This document shows positions 1 through 10,299 of a DNA stretch of 42,198 nucleotides, piece by piece (positions within the stretch are counted from its first letter, which is position 1; the number at the start of each line of letters is the position of its first letter). The notes beneath the pieces are model-generated. The model was given only the letters and a program-made list of their open reading frames with translations, was not told where the DNA came from and did no database searches. This stretch comes from Vicinamibacteria bacterium (GTDB lineage: Bacteria; Acidobacteriota; Vicinamibacteria; Vicinamibacterales; UBA8438). The stretch covers positions 1 to 42,198 of the forward strand of contig JAJEEU010000046.1 in NCBI GenBank assembly GCA_022820825.1, given 5' to 3'. The translations under genes and the position numbers were made by a program.

Positions 1-147
1 CTCGGCCTGCGCGCCGGCCATAGCCGGGACGGCGACGGCCGGCCCGGCGACGGCCGGCACGGCCCAGGCCAGGGCGGCCAGCGCCACGCCGCACCACAGC
101 GCCGTCAGGGACCACGGGCGTTCGGGCACGGCGCGGTGTCTCACCAC
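1..147 (-). CDS. Exported protein, N-terminal fragment (cut by window edge)
   Basis: A minus-strand frame opens with two consecutive GTG codons (145-147 and 142-144) and runs without a stop to the window edge. The translation begins with a short basic segment (RHR), then a hydrophobic Ala/Val/Leu/Trp-rich stretch ending in AGAQAE, which looks like a signal peptide. It lies 55 bp downstream of the leuB stop on the same strand, so it may be co-transcribed with leuAB. No clear ribosome binding site is visible and too little is present to name a family. The start choice and the reality of the gene are both uncertain. Confidence 0.4.
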   Translation of the reverse strand, partial: MVRHRAVPERPWSLTALWCGVALAALAWAVPAVAGPAVAVPAMAGAQAE

Positions 148-202
148 GGAGTCCTGGAGGATCGCGAATCTGGCGGCGAATGGGTCGGCGGCAAGCGCGT
201 GA

Positions 203-1279
<1,077 letters not shown>

Positions 1280-1293
1280 GCGGCTGGGCGGGA

Positions 1294-2484
<1,191 letters not shown>

Positions 2485-2589
2485 AGTTCCTCCAGATAGA
2501 ACCTGCCTTTTCTATTTACGCGCGGCGGTTGGCCGAAAGTCAAAGTTATAAATATTACGTTTGGATAAGTCTGGATTATAGTAGCGCGG
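2485..2589. promoter_or_regulatory. leuA / lysR divergent promoter region
   Basis: This AT-rich stretch in an otherwise GC-rich region separates divergent leuA and lysR. Overlapping -10 boxes face opposite ways: TATAAT on the minus strand (2575-2580) and TATAGT on the plus strand (2577-2582). The plus -10 is only 7 nt from the lysR ATG, suggesting a leaderless lysR mRNA. An imperfect palindrome at 2545-2558 (GTTATAAATATTAC) resembles the T-N11-A style site bound by LysR proteins. Autoregulation plus leuA control is the usual arrangement but is inferred here. Confidence 0.5.
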
Positions 2590-3474
2590 ATGGACCTCGG
2601 CGAGCTGCAGGTATTTGTCACCGTCGCGACCGAGCGCAGCTTCTCGCGCGCCGCCGCGCGGCTGCACCGCACGCAGCCGGCGGTGAGCCAGGCGGTCAAG
2701 CGTCTCGAGGACGAGCTGGACGAGCGGTTGTTCGACCGCTCCTCGAAGGGCGGCCAGCTCACGGAGGCGGGCAAGATCCTGCTCGACTACGCCCAGCGGT
2801 TGACGCGGCTCAAGGACGAGGCGGCGGGTGCCGTCCGCGAGCTCCAGGACCTGCGGCGCGGCCGCGTGCTCATCGGCGCCAACGAGGGCGCCGTGCACGT
2901 CCTGCTGCCCATCGTCGAGCGGTTCCGGAGCGAGCACCCGCACGCGCAGGTCGAGGTGCGGCGCGTGCACGCGCGGCAGATCGCGCGCGAGGTGCTCAGC
3001 CGCTCGCTCGACTTCGGCGTGTTCACCTTCGCCCCGCGCGAGCAGGGGCTGCAGACGCTGCCGCTCGGCGAGGACGAGCTCGTGATGCTGATCAGCCCCG
3101 AGCATCCCCTGGCCCGCCGCGCGCAGATCACGATGGAGGAGTTCGGCCGGCAGACCGTCATCGCCCACAACGAGGCGTCGCCGGCCCGCGAGCGCGTGCT
3201 GCGGCTCTACGAGCAGCGCCACACGTCGATCAACATCCAGATCGGCCTGCCCAGTCTGGACGGCATCAAACGCGCCGTGGAGATGGGCCTCGGCGTCGCG
3301 CTGCTGCCGCAGCGCTGCGCGCTGACGGAGATCGCCCGCGGCCAACTCGCCGCCGTCAAGGTGCCCGAGCTGCGCCTGCCCCGCCAGGTCCGCCTGGCCT
3401 ACCGCCGCTCCGGCGAGATGTCGCACGCGGCGTGCGCGTTCCTCGACGCCGCGCGCGCCGAAGCGGCCGACTGA
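2590..3474 (+). CDS. LysR-family transcriptional regulator
   Basis: The 294-residue protein has the usual LysR architecture. Residues 1-60 form a winged helix-turn-helix (FSRAAARLHRTQPAVSQAVK is the recognition region), followed by a linker helix and a periplasmic-binding-protein-like effector domain (about 90-290, starting RRGRVLIGANEG). It is encoded divergently from leuA with 105 bp between, so leuA is its most likely target, by analogy with LeuO/LysR-type neighbours. The effector is unknown. The ATG lies 7 nt after a TATAGT box with no Shine-Dalgarno sequence, so it may be translated from a leaderless message. Confidence 0.92.
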   Translation: MDLGELQVFVTVATERSFSRAAARLHRTQPAVSQAVKRLEDELDERLFDRSSKGGQLTEAGKILLDYAQRLTRLKDEAAGAVRELQDLRRGRVLIGANEGAVHVLLPIVERFRSEHPHAQVEVRRVHARQIAREVLSRSLDFGVFTFAPREQGLQTLPLGEDELVMLISPEHPLARRAQITMEEFGRQTVIAHNEASPARERVLRLYEQRHTSINIQIGLPSLDGIKRAVEMGLGVALLPQRCALTEIARGQLAAVKVPELRLPRQVRLAYRRSGEMSHAACAFLDAARAEAAD

Positions 3475-3500
3475 CCCGCAGCCGCGAAGGCTGCGCTGTA

Positions 3501-3550
3501 GTTATCCGATAAAAATAACATTTGTCATAACCCATATTTTTTGGAAAAAT
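3501..3550 (+). promoter_or_regulatory. AT-rich promoter candidate before the toxin-antitoxin pair
   Basis: A GTTAT-N9-ATAAC inverted repeat (3501-3519) is followed by TTGTCA (3522-3527), a 17-nt spacer and AAAAAT (3545-3550), a plausible promoter for the antitoxin gene at 3621. The composition is strikingly AT-rich for this window. The GTTAT half-site also occurs in the leuA/lysR intergenic palindrome. Confidence 0.35.
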
Positions 3551-3620
3551 CGGGGTTGTCGCGACATGCGCGTGCTCGTCCAAAAAGCGGCAGGACCAGG
3601 GACACGGAGAAACAAGGAAG

Positions 3621-4124
3621 ATGGCCACAAAACAGGAGAGACCAACAGTGCGGAAGCGTCCGGCGGCCGGCACCAAGACTGCTCGGGTCTGGGATACCGC
3701 CGACGCGATCACACGTGAAATGGGCCGGTCCGCGACCTGCCGCGAAGTGCGCGAGCGTTACACGGCGGAGGGGGGCAACCCCAACACCGCGAACACGCAG
3801 TACTCGCACTGGAAGGCGGACCACGACAGCCGCGACGCGGGCGACGCACCGGAGGCTCCTGCCGCGCCGCGCGACGTCCGGCGGCGGCGGCTCAAGGTCG
3901 CACCCGACGGCCGCCTGCTGATCCCCGCCGACATGCGGGAGGCCATGCAGCTCCGTGACGGCGGCCACGTGATCGTGAGGGTGGAGGGCGGCGAGCTTTG
4001 CGTCGTCGACCTGTACGTCTCCATCAGGCAGACCCAGGAATTCATGCGGCAATTCAAGAGGCCCGGCGTCAGCGAAGTCGACAGTTTTCTTGCGGACCGG
4101 CGGGCCATGTGGGGCGAGGAGTGA
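3621..4124 (+). CDS. AbrB/MazE-type antitoxin with N-terminal extension
   Basis: The protein has 167 residues. Residues 89-130 read as a SpoVT/AbrB swapped-hairpin DNA-binding domain (RLKVAPDGRLLIPADMREAM then a VIVRVEGGEL strand pair). The C-terminal tail (VDSFLADRRAMWGEE) is the sort of segment that wraps a VapC toxin. Residues 22-66 form an unusual N-terminal extension (a VREAY-like helix then GGNPNTANTQYSHWK) that looks like a small helical nucleic-acid-binding module; I cannot name it. The stop overlaps the toxin GTG start (GTGA), typical of toxin-antitoxin operons. It probably neutralises the PIN toxin and represses its own promoter. Confidence 0.8.
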   Translation: MATKQERPTVRKRPAAGTKTARVWDTADAITREMGRSATCREVRERYTAEGGNPNTANTQYSHWKADHDSRDAGDAPEAPAAPRDVRRRRLKVAPDGRLLIPADMREAMQLRDGGHVIVRVEGGELCVVDLYVSIRQTQEFMRQFKRPGVSEVDSFLADRRAMWGEE

Positions 4125-4501
4125 CCGTCGTATTCGACAGCTCCGCGCTGCTGGCTCTCATATTCCGCGAGGGTGGCGCCGCCGTTGCGTCGCGGGTCAC
4201 CCAGGATGCCGTCATGTCGGCCGTCAACGCGACGGAGGTAATCACCAGGCTGATCGACAGGGGCGCCAGCCGGGAGCGGGCCCGCGAACGATTGGAGAGC
4301 TACGGCCTCGCCATCCGGCCATTCGACGAGTCGCTGGCCGTGGAGGCCGGCTTCCTGCGCCCGGCAACCCGACAATACGGCCTGTCGCTCGGCGACCGCG
4401 CCTGCCTAGCCCTCGCCCTGCGCGAGCGCGCCCCGGTCGTCACCGCCGACCGCGCATGGTCCCAGCTAGACCTGGGCCTCGACATCCAGGTGATCCGCTG
4501 A
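4121..4501 (+). CDS. vapC: VapC-type PIN-domain ribonuclease toxin
   Basis: Predicted Mg-dependent RNase of the PIN fold, 126 residues. The four acidic active-site positions are visible: D6 in VVFDSSALLAL, E39 in NATEV, D92 in LSLGDRACLALAL and D110 in VVTADRAW. The start is GTG at 4121, overlapping the antitoxin stop by 4 bp; longer readings into the antitoxin would destroy the PIN N-terminus. The pair makes a complete AbrB-PIN (VapBC-like) module inside the accessory islet between the two leu blocks. Its RNA target cannot be read from sequence. Confidence 0.88.
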   Translation: MTVVFDSSALLALIFREGGAAVASRVTQDAVMSAVNATEVITRLIDRGASRERARERLESYGLAIRPFDESLAVEAGFLRPATRQYGLSLGDRACLALALRERAPVVTADRAWSQLDLGLDIQVIR

Positions 4502-4610
4502 CGATCACTCCAGGTACGGACCTGACCGCCTTCCTGCTTGATTCGCGAGCCGCGAGGATCCAGGAGTACGGCGCCCGGAACCGGGTGAGGGTAATCGGCT
4601 GCTGACGCTG

Positions 4611-5903
4611 CTATTGGAACCAGTCTCTGTAATTGACCCTGAACATCCGCTTGCGGTCTTCAGGATTGGTGAGGTCGGGACGCCAGTCGGGGTGCATTCG
4701 TCGCGAAGCGACATGTGCGTCCCATCCGCCCCGCGTGTTCATGAAGACCTTGGAGCAACCGGGTATCGGGCAACGATATTCATGGATCCCGGCTGGCGCG
4801 GTTGATTTCGGCTGGACCGACGAACGGCGTACAGACGCGACACGGTAAGCCGAGGGCTTGACCTTCTGTACCGCAAGTGCAGGATGCGTCGCCGGCTCGT
4901 TGGAAAGCCTGACGAAAGTCGGCTGCCGTGCAGCCAATGATCTGGCCTGCAGTCTCGGATCAACCGGGCCTGCAAGGAGCATCGCGCCGCCTGCCTGGTT
5001 GTCGATCCACTCGCGATCGCACAACGCTCGTCCTTCTAGCCCACAGCGCAGTACCGCGGCTGCGGTGAGGTGGGAATCGAACGCGTCCTCGTTGTTCCGT
5101 ACAGGTTCGAGATCGCCCAAGTCCACGCCGAAGTGCCGTACCCAACGCGATGCTGCGAGTTCCATGCAAGCGTGTCGGCGGATGTCCCGCTTCGTCTTGG
5201 CCACCTTTAGTTGGCTGACGGGAAGATCGGCGGCCAGCGCCGCAGCATAGGCCAATCCCGGATAAGTCTCGGCCAAGACAATCTGGTGTCTCGCGTGCAG
5301 GTCGGCAAGGTCGCCCTCAAAGGGCCAGACGGCGAACTCCCGTTTGCCCGCCAGAAACGGAATCATTTCCTTCCACAGCGCCCGTGTGCCCGAACCAACG
5401 GTTCCGGGAATGCCGCTGACTGCGAACAGCGGCTTCGCGCCAGTTCGTTCATCGATCGTCCGGAGGAATCCATCGCCGAACCTGTTCTTGAAATCGCTTA
5501 GGCCACCCTTCCGGCCAGGTACGCGGAAGAACGGTCGATCCACGCGCCATCGAGCGGGATCATCAACGGGTTCGAAGAACTCGTGCGCCGAATCGAGCCG
5601 GCTTAGCCAGTCGATGAAGTTTGCCGGCCTGCGCTGGACGCCCCAGTCTCGAGTCTGCACTTCATCCCAATAACCGGCCGGCACCCCCAGCGCCGCGTCG
5701 ATGCCAACCAGCACCGGCCCGCGTTGCGCCAGCTCCGCGGCCAAGCGTAGGAGCGCTTCCAGCGTCCACTCATTGCTTTCCGGGCGCCGGATGCGGCGGG
5801 CTGACAGGTCGGCGACGTGAACGGAACGCTTCCGCGTGTCCTTGCTCCAATCGGCCGAGACGAAGAACGCGGGAAACTGCGGTGAGAATGGCTGGCGGGT
5901 CAC
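4611..5903 (-). CDS. DUF429-like protein with C-terminal C2H2-type zinc finger
   Basis: The protein has 430 residues with a GTG start at 5903. The first ~300 residues resemble the DUF429 family (predicted RNase H-like nuclease fold): an early acidic strand (FVSADWS, D19), VGIDAALGVP (D69), a mid-protein ETYPG motif and a late DAFDSHLTAAAV acidic helix. Residues 376-404 form an apparent zinc finger, C378-X4-C383-X13-H397-X6-H404, with a Trp between. Such a finger is unusual on this family and suggests nucleic-acid or partner binding. It is alone on its strand between the toxin-antitoxin pair and the HNH remnant. Function is unproven; nuclease activity is inference from fold similarity. Confidence 0.65.
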   Translation of the reverse strand: MTRQPFSPQFPAFFVSADWSKDTRKRSVHVADLSARRIRRPESNEWTLEALLRLAAELAQRGPVLVGIDAALGVPAGYWDEVQTRDWGVQRRPANFIDWLSRLDSAHEFFEPVDDPARWRVDRPFFRVPGRKGGLSDFKNRFGDGFLRTIDERTGAKPLFAVSGIPGTVGSGTRALWKEMIPFLAGKREFAVWPFEGDLADLHARHQIVLAETYPGLAYAAALAADLPVSQLKVAKTKRDIRRHACMELAASRWVRHFGVDLGDLEPVRNNEDAFDSHLTAAAVLRCGLEGRALCDREWIDNQAGGAMLLAGPVDPRLQARSLAARQPTFVRLSNEPATHPALAVQKVKPSAYRVASVRRSSVQPKSTAPAGIHEYRCPIPGCSKVFMNTRGGWDAHVASRRMHPDWRPDLTNPEDRKRMFRVNYRDWFQ

Positions 5904-5966
5904 GCTGGAGAAGTATGGCGAGGACTCAGCTATGTGGTTGGCTAGCTCTATTCTATCGAGCGCACG

Positions 5967-6713
5967 ATGTACGTTCCCGCGGGAACGTCCGCGGAAGCGG
6001 AGTCAGAAGCCGAGCACCACGGAGTTGCGAACCACGTTCCCGCGGGAACGTTTGAGGGCGCGGTGTCCGATAGCGAGCCGACCGCAGACGGAGAGCACGT
6101 TCCCGCGGGAACGCCGGCGCCGGCGCCCGCTTCGACGGCCGCGCAGAGCCAGACGGTGCTGGACGAGGCGGGCGGGATCCACGTCTCCGGGGAGACGGCC
6201 CGGCGGCTGGCCTGCGATGCGGCAACGGTGACCATGCAGCACGGTCCCGGGGGCGAGATTCTGGATGTCGGCCGCAGGACGCGCACCATCTCGCCCGCGC
6301 TGCGCCGGGCGCTGGCGGCCCGCGACGGGACGTGCCGGTTTCCCGGGTGTCAGAACCGCCGCTGCGATGCCCATCATGTCCAGCACTGGGCGGACGGTGG
6401 GAAGACGAGCCTCGAGAATCTGGTACTGCTGTGCCGGCGCCATCACCGGGTGGTGCACGAAGAAGGGTTCCGCATCACATTGGATGCGGCCGGCGACGTC
6501 AAGTTCTTGCGGCCGGACGGCCGGCCGTTCCCGGCGGCGCCGCCTCCGCCGCTGTGGACGGGCGCTCCGCTGGCGCCCGTGACGGAGCGGCTCGAGCAGG
6601 ACGGCGTCACGATTGATGCCCAGACGGCCACGCCGGTCTGGCGGGGAGAACAGGTGGACATCAACTGGGTGGTTGATTCGCTGTGGCAGCCGCGGTCGGA
6701 GGGAACGGCATAG
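5967..6713 (+). pseudogene. HNH endonuclease, 3' remnant of a DUF222/13E12-type gene
   Basis: The 248-residue frame carries a clear HNH nuclease: CRFPGC...CDAHH (zinc Cys and catalytic His), then SLENLVLLCRRHH. The segment before it (VSGETARRLACDAATV...RRTRTISPALRRAL) is the end of the DUF222 (13E12 repeat) domain that normally precedes it by a few hundred residues. Here that domain is missing: there is an in-frame TAG at 5943-5945, and the divergent DUF429 gene starts 63 bp upstream. The first ~50 codons contain three VPAGT motifs encoded by identical 18-bp palindromes. It may be a decayed gene or a minimal HNH protein; the start ATG at 5967 has no visible ribosome site. Confidence 0.7.
5971..6113 (+). 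repeat. Three 18-bp palindromes at exact 63-bp spacing
   Basis: The perfect palindrome ACGTTCCCGCGGGAACGT occurs at 5971-5988 and 6034-6051, and with one changed end base at 6097-6113/6114. Start-to-start spacing is 63 bp twice, i.e. 21 codons and about six helical turns. Each encodes VPAGT with the same synonymous codons (GTT CCC GCG GGA ACG), while the 45 bp between copies are not conserved. I see no other copy in the window. Confidence 0.9.
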
Positions 6714-6918
6714 GCCGCCAGCCCGCACTTCTCACCGGCGTTCGTCGCGAGGGCGTCGAGGCGCCGGTGTCGTGGGTCGCGCGCACTCCACGCGCAGGAA
6801 CTCGCGGAGGTCCGGACGTTCGCCTGGCTGGACCGACGGCTCCGGGTCGACACGCATGCCGCGAAGAAATCCGCGGCGCCGGCTCGGAACCCGCTGAGGT
6901 CGTGCGCCAGTTCCCGGC

Positions 6919-7518
6919 TCAGAAGCCGCCCACGTAGGGGAGGGACGCGCCGAGGCGGCGGACGGTGTCGAAGTCGTCGAGGAGGAGGCCGGTGGCGTCC
7001 CACTGGCCGGTGAGCAGGGACTCGCGGACGGCGCCTGGGATGTTGAGGGGCAGCGTGCGGCCGGCCGCCTGGATGGAACGGGCTTCGACGCTCAGCGTCA
7101 TGACGGCCTCGGGGTCGCGCTCGGCGGCGGCCATCAGGAGCTCGATGTCGGCGGCGGACGCCGTGGCGCACGCGAGGCCGATGGTGGTCGAGTTGCCGAG
7201 GAAGATCTCGGAGAACGACTGGCCGACGCAGGCGCCGATGCCGCGGCGCTTGAGCGCCTGCGGGGCGTGCTCGCGGGACGAGCCGGAGCCGAAGTTCTCG
7301 TTGACGATCAGGATCGACGCGCCGGCGTAGGCCGGATTCGCGAACGGGTGGTCGGGCATCGAGCGGCGGTCGTCCTCGAAGGCGTGCTCGCCGAGGCCGT
7401 CGAAGGTGATGGCCTTGAGGAACCGCGCCGGGATGATGCGGTCGGTGTCGATGTTGTTGCCGCGCAGCGGGATGGCGGTGCCCTCGACGCGGTCGATGCG
7501 GCGGTCGTTGTTGTCCAT
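6919..7518 (-). CDS. leuD: 3-isopropylmalate dehydratase small subunit LeuD
   Basis: Small (swivelling) subunit of isopropylmalate isomerase, 199 residues, normal length. Diagnostic motifs are NNIDTDRIIPARFLK near the N-terminus and NFGSGSSREHAPQALK in the centre, which bind substrate. The ATG at 7518 lies 2 bp after the leuC stop, so the two subunits are translationally coupled. The enzyme isomerises 2- to 3-isopropylmalate between the LeuA and LeuB steps. LeuA and LeuB are encoded on the same strand but 4.4 kb further on, beyond the LysR gene and the accessory islet. Confidence 0.95.
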   Translation of the reverse strand: MDNNDRRIDRVEGTAIPLRGNNIDTDRIIPARFLKAITFDGLGEHAFEDDRRSMPDHPFANPAYAGASILIVNENFGSGSSREHAPQALKRRGIGACVGQSFSEIFLGNSTTIGLACATASAADIELLMAAAERDPEAVMTLSVEARSIQAAGRTLPLNIPGAVRESLLTGQWDATGLLLDDFDTVRRLGASLPYVGGF

Positions 7519-7520
7519 TG

Positions 7521-8921
7521 CTACCCCAGCATGCCGCGCACGTCGGTCACCTCGCCGGCTACCGCGGCGGCGGCGACCATGGCCGGGCTCATGAGCAGCG
7601 TGCGGCCGGTCGGGCTGCCCTGGCGCCCCTTGAAGTTGCGGTTGGACGACGAGGCGCAGACCTCGCGGCCCTGCAGGCGGTCGGGGTTCATGGCGAGGCA
7701 CATGGAGCAGCCCGCGCCGCGCCACTCGAAGCCGGCCGCGCGGAAGACCTCGTGCAGCCCTTCCGCCTCGGCGGCGCGGCTGACGTCCTTCGACCCGGGC
7801 ACGACCAGCGCCTTCACGTGCGGCGACACCTTGCGCCCGCTGGCCACGCGCGCCGCCTCCCGCAGGTCCGAGAGCCGCGAGTTGGTGCACGAGCCGACGA
7901 ATGCCACGTCCACTTTCGTGCCCTGGATCGGCGCGCCCGCGGTAAGGCCCATGAACTCCAGCGCCTCGCCGACCGCGTCCGCGTCGCCGCCGGCCGCGCC
8001 CGGCGCCGGGATGCGCTCGGAGACGCCCACCGACTGGCCCGGGTTGATGCCCCAGGTCACGCGCGGCTCGATCGCGTTGCCGTCGATCTCCACCTCGTCG
8101 TCGTACGCCGCGTCGGGATCCGACGCCATCGAGCGCCACCAGGTCTTCGCGCGCTCGAACGCCGCGCCGGCGGGGGCGAACGGCCGGCCGGCCAGGTACT
8201 CGAAGCAGGTCTCGTCCGGATTCACGTAGCCGATGCGCGCCCCGCCCTCGATGGACATGTTGCACATGGTCATGCGCTCGTCCACGGACATGCGTTCGAC
8301 CGCCGGGCCGGCGTACTCGTACGCGTAGCCGACGCCGCCGCGCACGCCGAGCCGGGCGATGATCTCCAGGATGACGTCCTTGGCGTAGACGCCGGGGCCG
8401 AGCGCGCCGGAGACGGCAATGCGCCGCACCTTGAGCGGGTCGATCGCCAGGCACTGCGACGCGAGCACGTCGCGCACCTGCGAGGTGCCGATGCCGAACG
8501 CCACGGCCCCGAACGCGCCGTGCGTCGACGTGTGGCTGTCGCCGCAGGCGATGGTCATGCCCGGCTGCGTCAGGCCCAGCTCGGGTCCGATGACGTGCAC
8601 GATGCCCTGGCGGTCGGTGCTCAGGTCGGACAGCGTGACGCCGAACTCGCGGCAGTTGCGCTCGAGCGCGGCCAGCATCTGCTCGGCCAGCTCGTCGGCG
8701 AAGGGCCGCCGCTGGTCCAGCGTGGGCACGATGTGGTCGACCGTGGCGTAGGTGCGCTCCGGAAACGCGACGCGGGCGCCGCGCTGCCGCAGCATGTCGA
8801 AGGCCTGCGGCGAGGTGACCTCGTGGATCAGGTGCAGCCCGATGAAGAGCTGCGTCTGTCCGCTCGGCAGCCGCCGGACGGCGTGCAGATCCCAGACCTT
8901 CTGGAAGAGAGTCCTGCCCAT
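7521..8921 (-). CDS. leuC: 3-isopropylmalate dehydratase large subunit LeuC
   Basis: Aconitase-family large subunit, 466 residues (typical). It holds a [4Fe-4S] cluster through cysteines in VGSCTN and GCSMC(LAMNPD), and has the [12 protein letters not shown] and [13 protein letters not shown] substrate motifs. It forms a heterodimer with LeuD, whose gene follows after 2 bp. The ATG at 8921 sits 6 nt after a TAGAAT box (8928-8933) that overlaps the stop codon of the upstream DUF1801 gene. With no Shine-Dalgarno sequence, this suggests an internal promoter giving a leaderless leuCD mRNA. Confidence 0.96.
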   Translation of the reverse strand: MGRTLFQKVWDLHAVRRLPSGQTQLFIGLHLIHEVTSPQAFDMLRQRGARVAFPERTYATVDHIVPTLDQRRPFADELAEQMLAALERNCREFGVTLSDLSTDRQGIVHVIGPELGLTQPGMTIACGDSHTSTHGAFGAVAFGIGTSQVRDVLASQCLAIDPLKVRRIAVSGALGPGVYAKDVILEIIARLGVRGGVGYAYEYAGPAVERMSVDERMTMCNMSIEGGARIGYVNPDETCFEYLAGRPFAPAGAAFERAKTWWRSMASDPDAAYDDEVEIDGNAIEPRVTWGINPGQSVGVSERIPAPGAAGGDADAVGEALEFMGLTAGAPIQGTKVDVAFVGSCTNSRLSDLREAARVASGRKVSPHVKALVVPGSKDVSRAAEAEGLHEVFRAAGFEWRGAGCSMCLAMNPDRLQGREVCASSSNRNFKGRQGSPTGRTLLMSPAMVAAAAVAGEVTDVRGMLG

Positions 8922-8927
8922 CCGCAG

Positions 8928-8933
8928 ATTCTA
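8928..8933 (-). promoter_or_regulatory. Candidate -10 box for leuCD (leaderless)
   Basis: TAGAAT on the minus strand ends 6 nt before the leuC ATG and shares bases with the TAG stop of the DUF1801 gene. No convincing -35 is seen. Confidence 0.4.
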
Positions 8934-9374
8934 CCTGCGGCGGGCAGCCTGCGCGAGGCGGACGAGCTCGGCGGCCGGCAGCGCGGCAATCGTCTCGGCG
9001 ACCAGGTCGAGCGGCAGGTCGTCGAGCTTGCGGAACCGCACGCAGGCCTTCCCCGCGTCGAAGCGCTTGCCCGTGGCGCGGTACGCCGCCTCGAACGCCT
9101 CCCGGGCGGCGGGTGACGTGTAGATGCCCATCAGGTGCAGCGCCATGTAGCGCTTCTGCGAGGCGAGCCCGGCATACATGAGCGGCTGGCCGTTGTAGGT
9201 GTCGGGATACGTCGCCAGCGGCACCTGCCAGGTGATCATGCCCCAGTTCATCGCCTCCTCGTAGCCCGGCGGCAGGTTATCGTTGACGACGCGGCGGACG
9301 GCTTCGATGGCCGGCCGGCGGTCTTCCGGCAGCGACCGCAGGTACTCGGCGACGCTCGCCGCGGTGGAGTGCAT
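8931..9374 (-). CDS. DUF1801 family protein
   Basis: The 147-residue protein resembles the DUF1801 (YdhG-like) family: an N-terminal SVAEYLRSLPEDRR helix, EEAMNWGMITW, KRYMALHLMGIY, and GKRFDAGKACVRFRKLDDLPLDLVAETI near the end. Members are small cytosolic proteins of unproven role, sometimes linked to iron or stress genes. It lies 6 bp downstream of the exonuclease gene on the same strand and is followed directly by leuC, so it is probably a passenger in that transcription unit. No catalytic residues can be assigned. Confidence 0.8.
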   Translation of the reverse strand: MHSTAASVAEYLRSLPEDRRPAIEAVRRVVNDNLPPGYEEAMNWGMITWQVPLATYPDTYNGQPLMYAGLASQKRYMALHLMGIYTSPAAREAFEAAYRATGKRFDAGKACVRFRKLDDLPLDLVAETIAALPAAELVRLAQAARRR

Positions 9375-9380
9375 GGCGAA

Positions 9381-10259
9381 TCAGCCGCGGGCCGCAGCCG
9401 CGGCCTGGGCCCGCTTGAAGTAGCCGGGGGCGTTGATCTGCGCGCAGAACTCGAAGAAGCGCGGCTGGGGCCCGCGCCAGCGCAGCTCGTCCACGGCATC
9501 GAACACCGGCACGTCCGTGCGCAGGGTGGCGAGGTCGCGGAACAGCGCCGCCCGGTCGCGCGCGGCGGCCAGCGCGGTTGCCAGGCGCGCGGCGCCGCGC
9601 ACCTTGACGTCCCAGGCCGACGCGTCGTCCGGAATGGCTTCGAGGTGCTCGTAGCGGGCCAGCACGGTCGACGCCGACTTGGCGCCCCAGCCGGGCAGGC
9701 CCGGGAAACCGTCCGCCGAATCGCCCATCAGCGCCAGGTAGTCCGGGATCGACGCCGGGCCGACGCCGTACCGCTCCCGCACCGCGTCCGCGTCGCGCAC
9801 CGCGCCCGCGCGCCGGTCGAACTGCACGATGCGGCGGCCGTCGACCGCCTGCGCCAGGTCCTTGTCGGGCGTGCAGATGAACACCTGCTCCACGCGCGTG
9901 TCGGCCGCCGCGCGCACGGCCGCCGAGGCCAGGGCGTCGTCGGCCTCGTGGCGCTCCATCTTCCAGACGACGACCCCGAGCGCCTCCAGCGCCTCTTCCA
10001 GCGGGCCGAACTGTTCGAGAATCTCGGGGGCGATGTCGTCGCTGTTCTTGTAGCCCGGCCAGAGCTCGTTGCGGAACGACTCGACGACGTGGTCGGTGGC
10101 CACGCCGACGTGGGTGACGCCCTCCTCCAGCATCCCCAGCAGCGACCCCACCACGCCGCGCACGGCGCCGACCTCGACGCCGTCGACGTTGGTGGCCCGC
10201 GGAAGGGCGAAGAAGTGCCGGAACAGCTCGTAGGTTCCGTCGACCAGGAAGACGTTCAC
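9381..10259 (-). CDS. 5'-3' exonuclease (PolA N-terminal / flap nuclease family)
   Basis: A stand-alone 292-residue flap-type nuclease like the N-terminal domain of DNA polymerase I. Visible motifs are FLVDGTYELFRHF (first catalytic Asp), MERHEADDALAS (acidic cluster), FICTPDKDLAQ (Asp pair), and PDYLALMGDSADGFPGLPGWGAKSA, the helix-three-turn-helix that grips duplex DNA. Its expected role is removal of RNA primers or 5' flaps in replication and repair. The start is GTG at 10259; no strong ribosome site is seen. It lies 40 bp downstream of the lipoprotein gene on the same strand. Confidence 0.9.
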   Translation of the reverse strand: MNVFLVDGTYELFRHFFALPRATNVDGVEVGAVRGVVGSLLGMLEEGVTHVGVATDHVVESFRNELWPGYKNSDDIAPEILEQFGPLEEALEALGVVVWKMERHEADDALASAAVRAAADTRVEQVFICTPDKDLAQAVDGRRIVQFDRRAGAVRDADAVRERYGVGPASIPDYLALMGDSADGFPGLPGWGAKSASTVLARYEHLEAIPDDASAWDVKVRGAARLATALAAARDRAALFRDLATLRTDVPVFDAVDELRWRGPQPRFFEFCAQINAPGYFKRAQAAAAARG

Positions 10260-10299
10260 GACGAGATTCCGGCAGGGGCGCCTGGCAGCCCCTGGTTCC

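Noticed and set aside
6714..6918. A gene between the HNH remnant and leuD
   Set aside because: 205 bp with only short, biased frames and no start signals; may contain islet-boundary debris but nothing recognisable.
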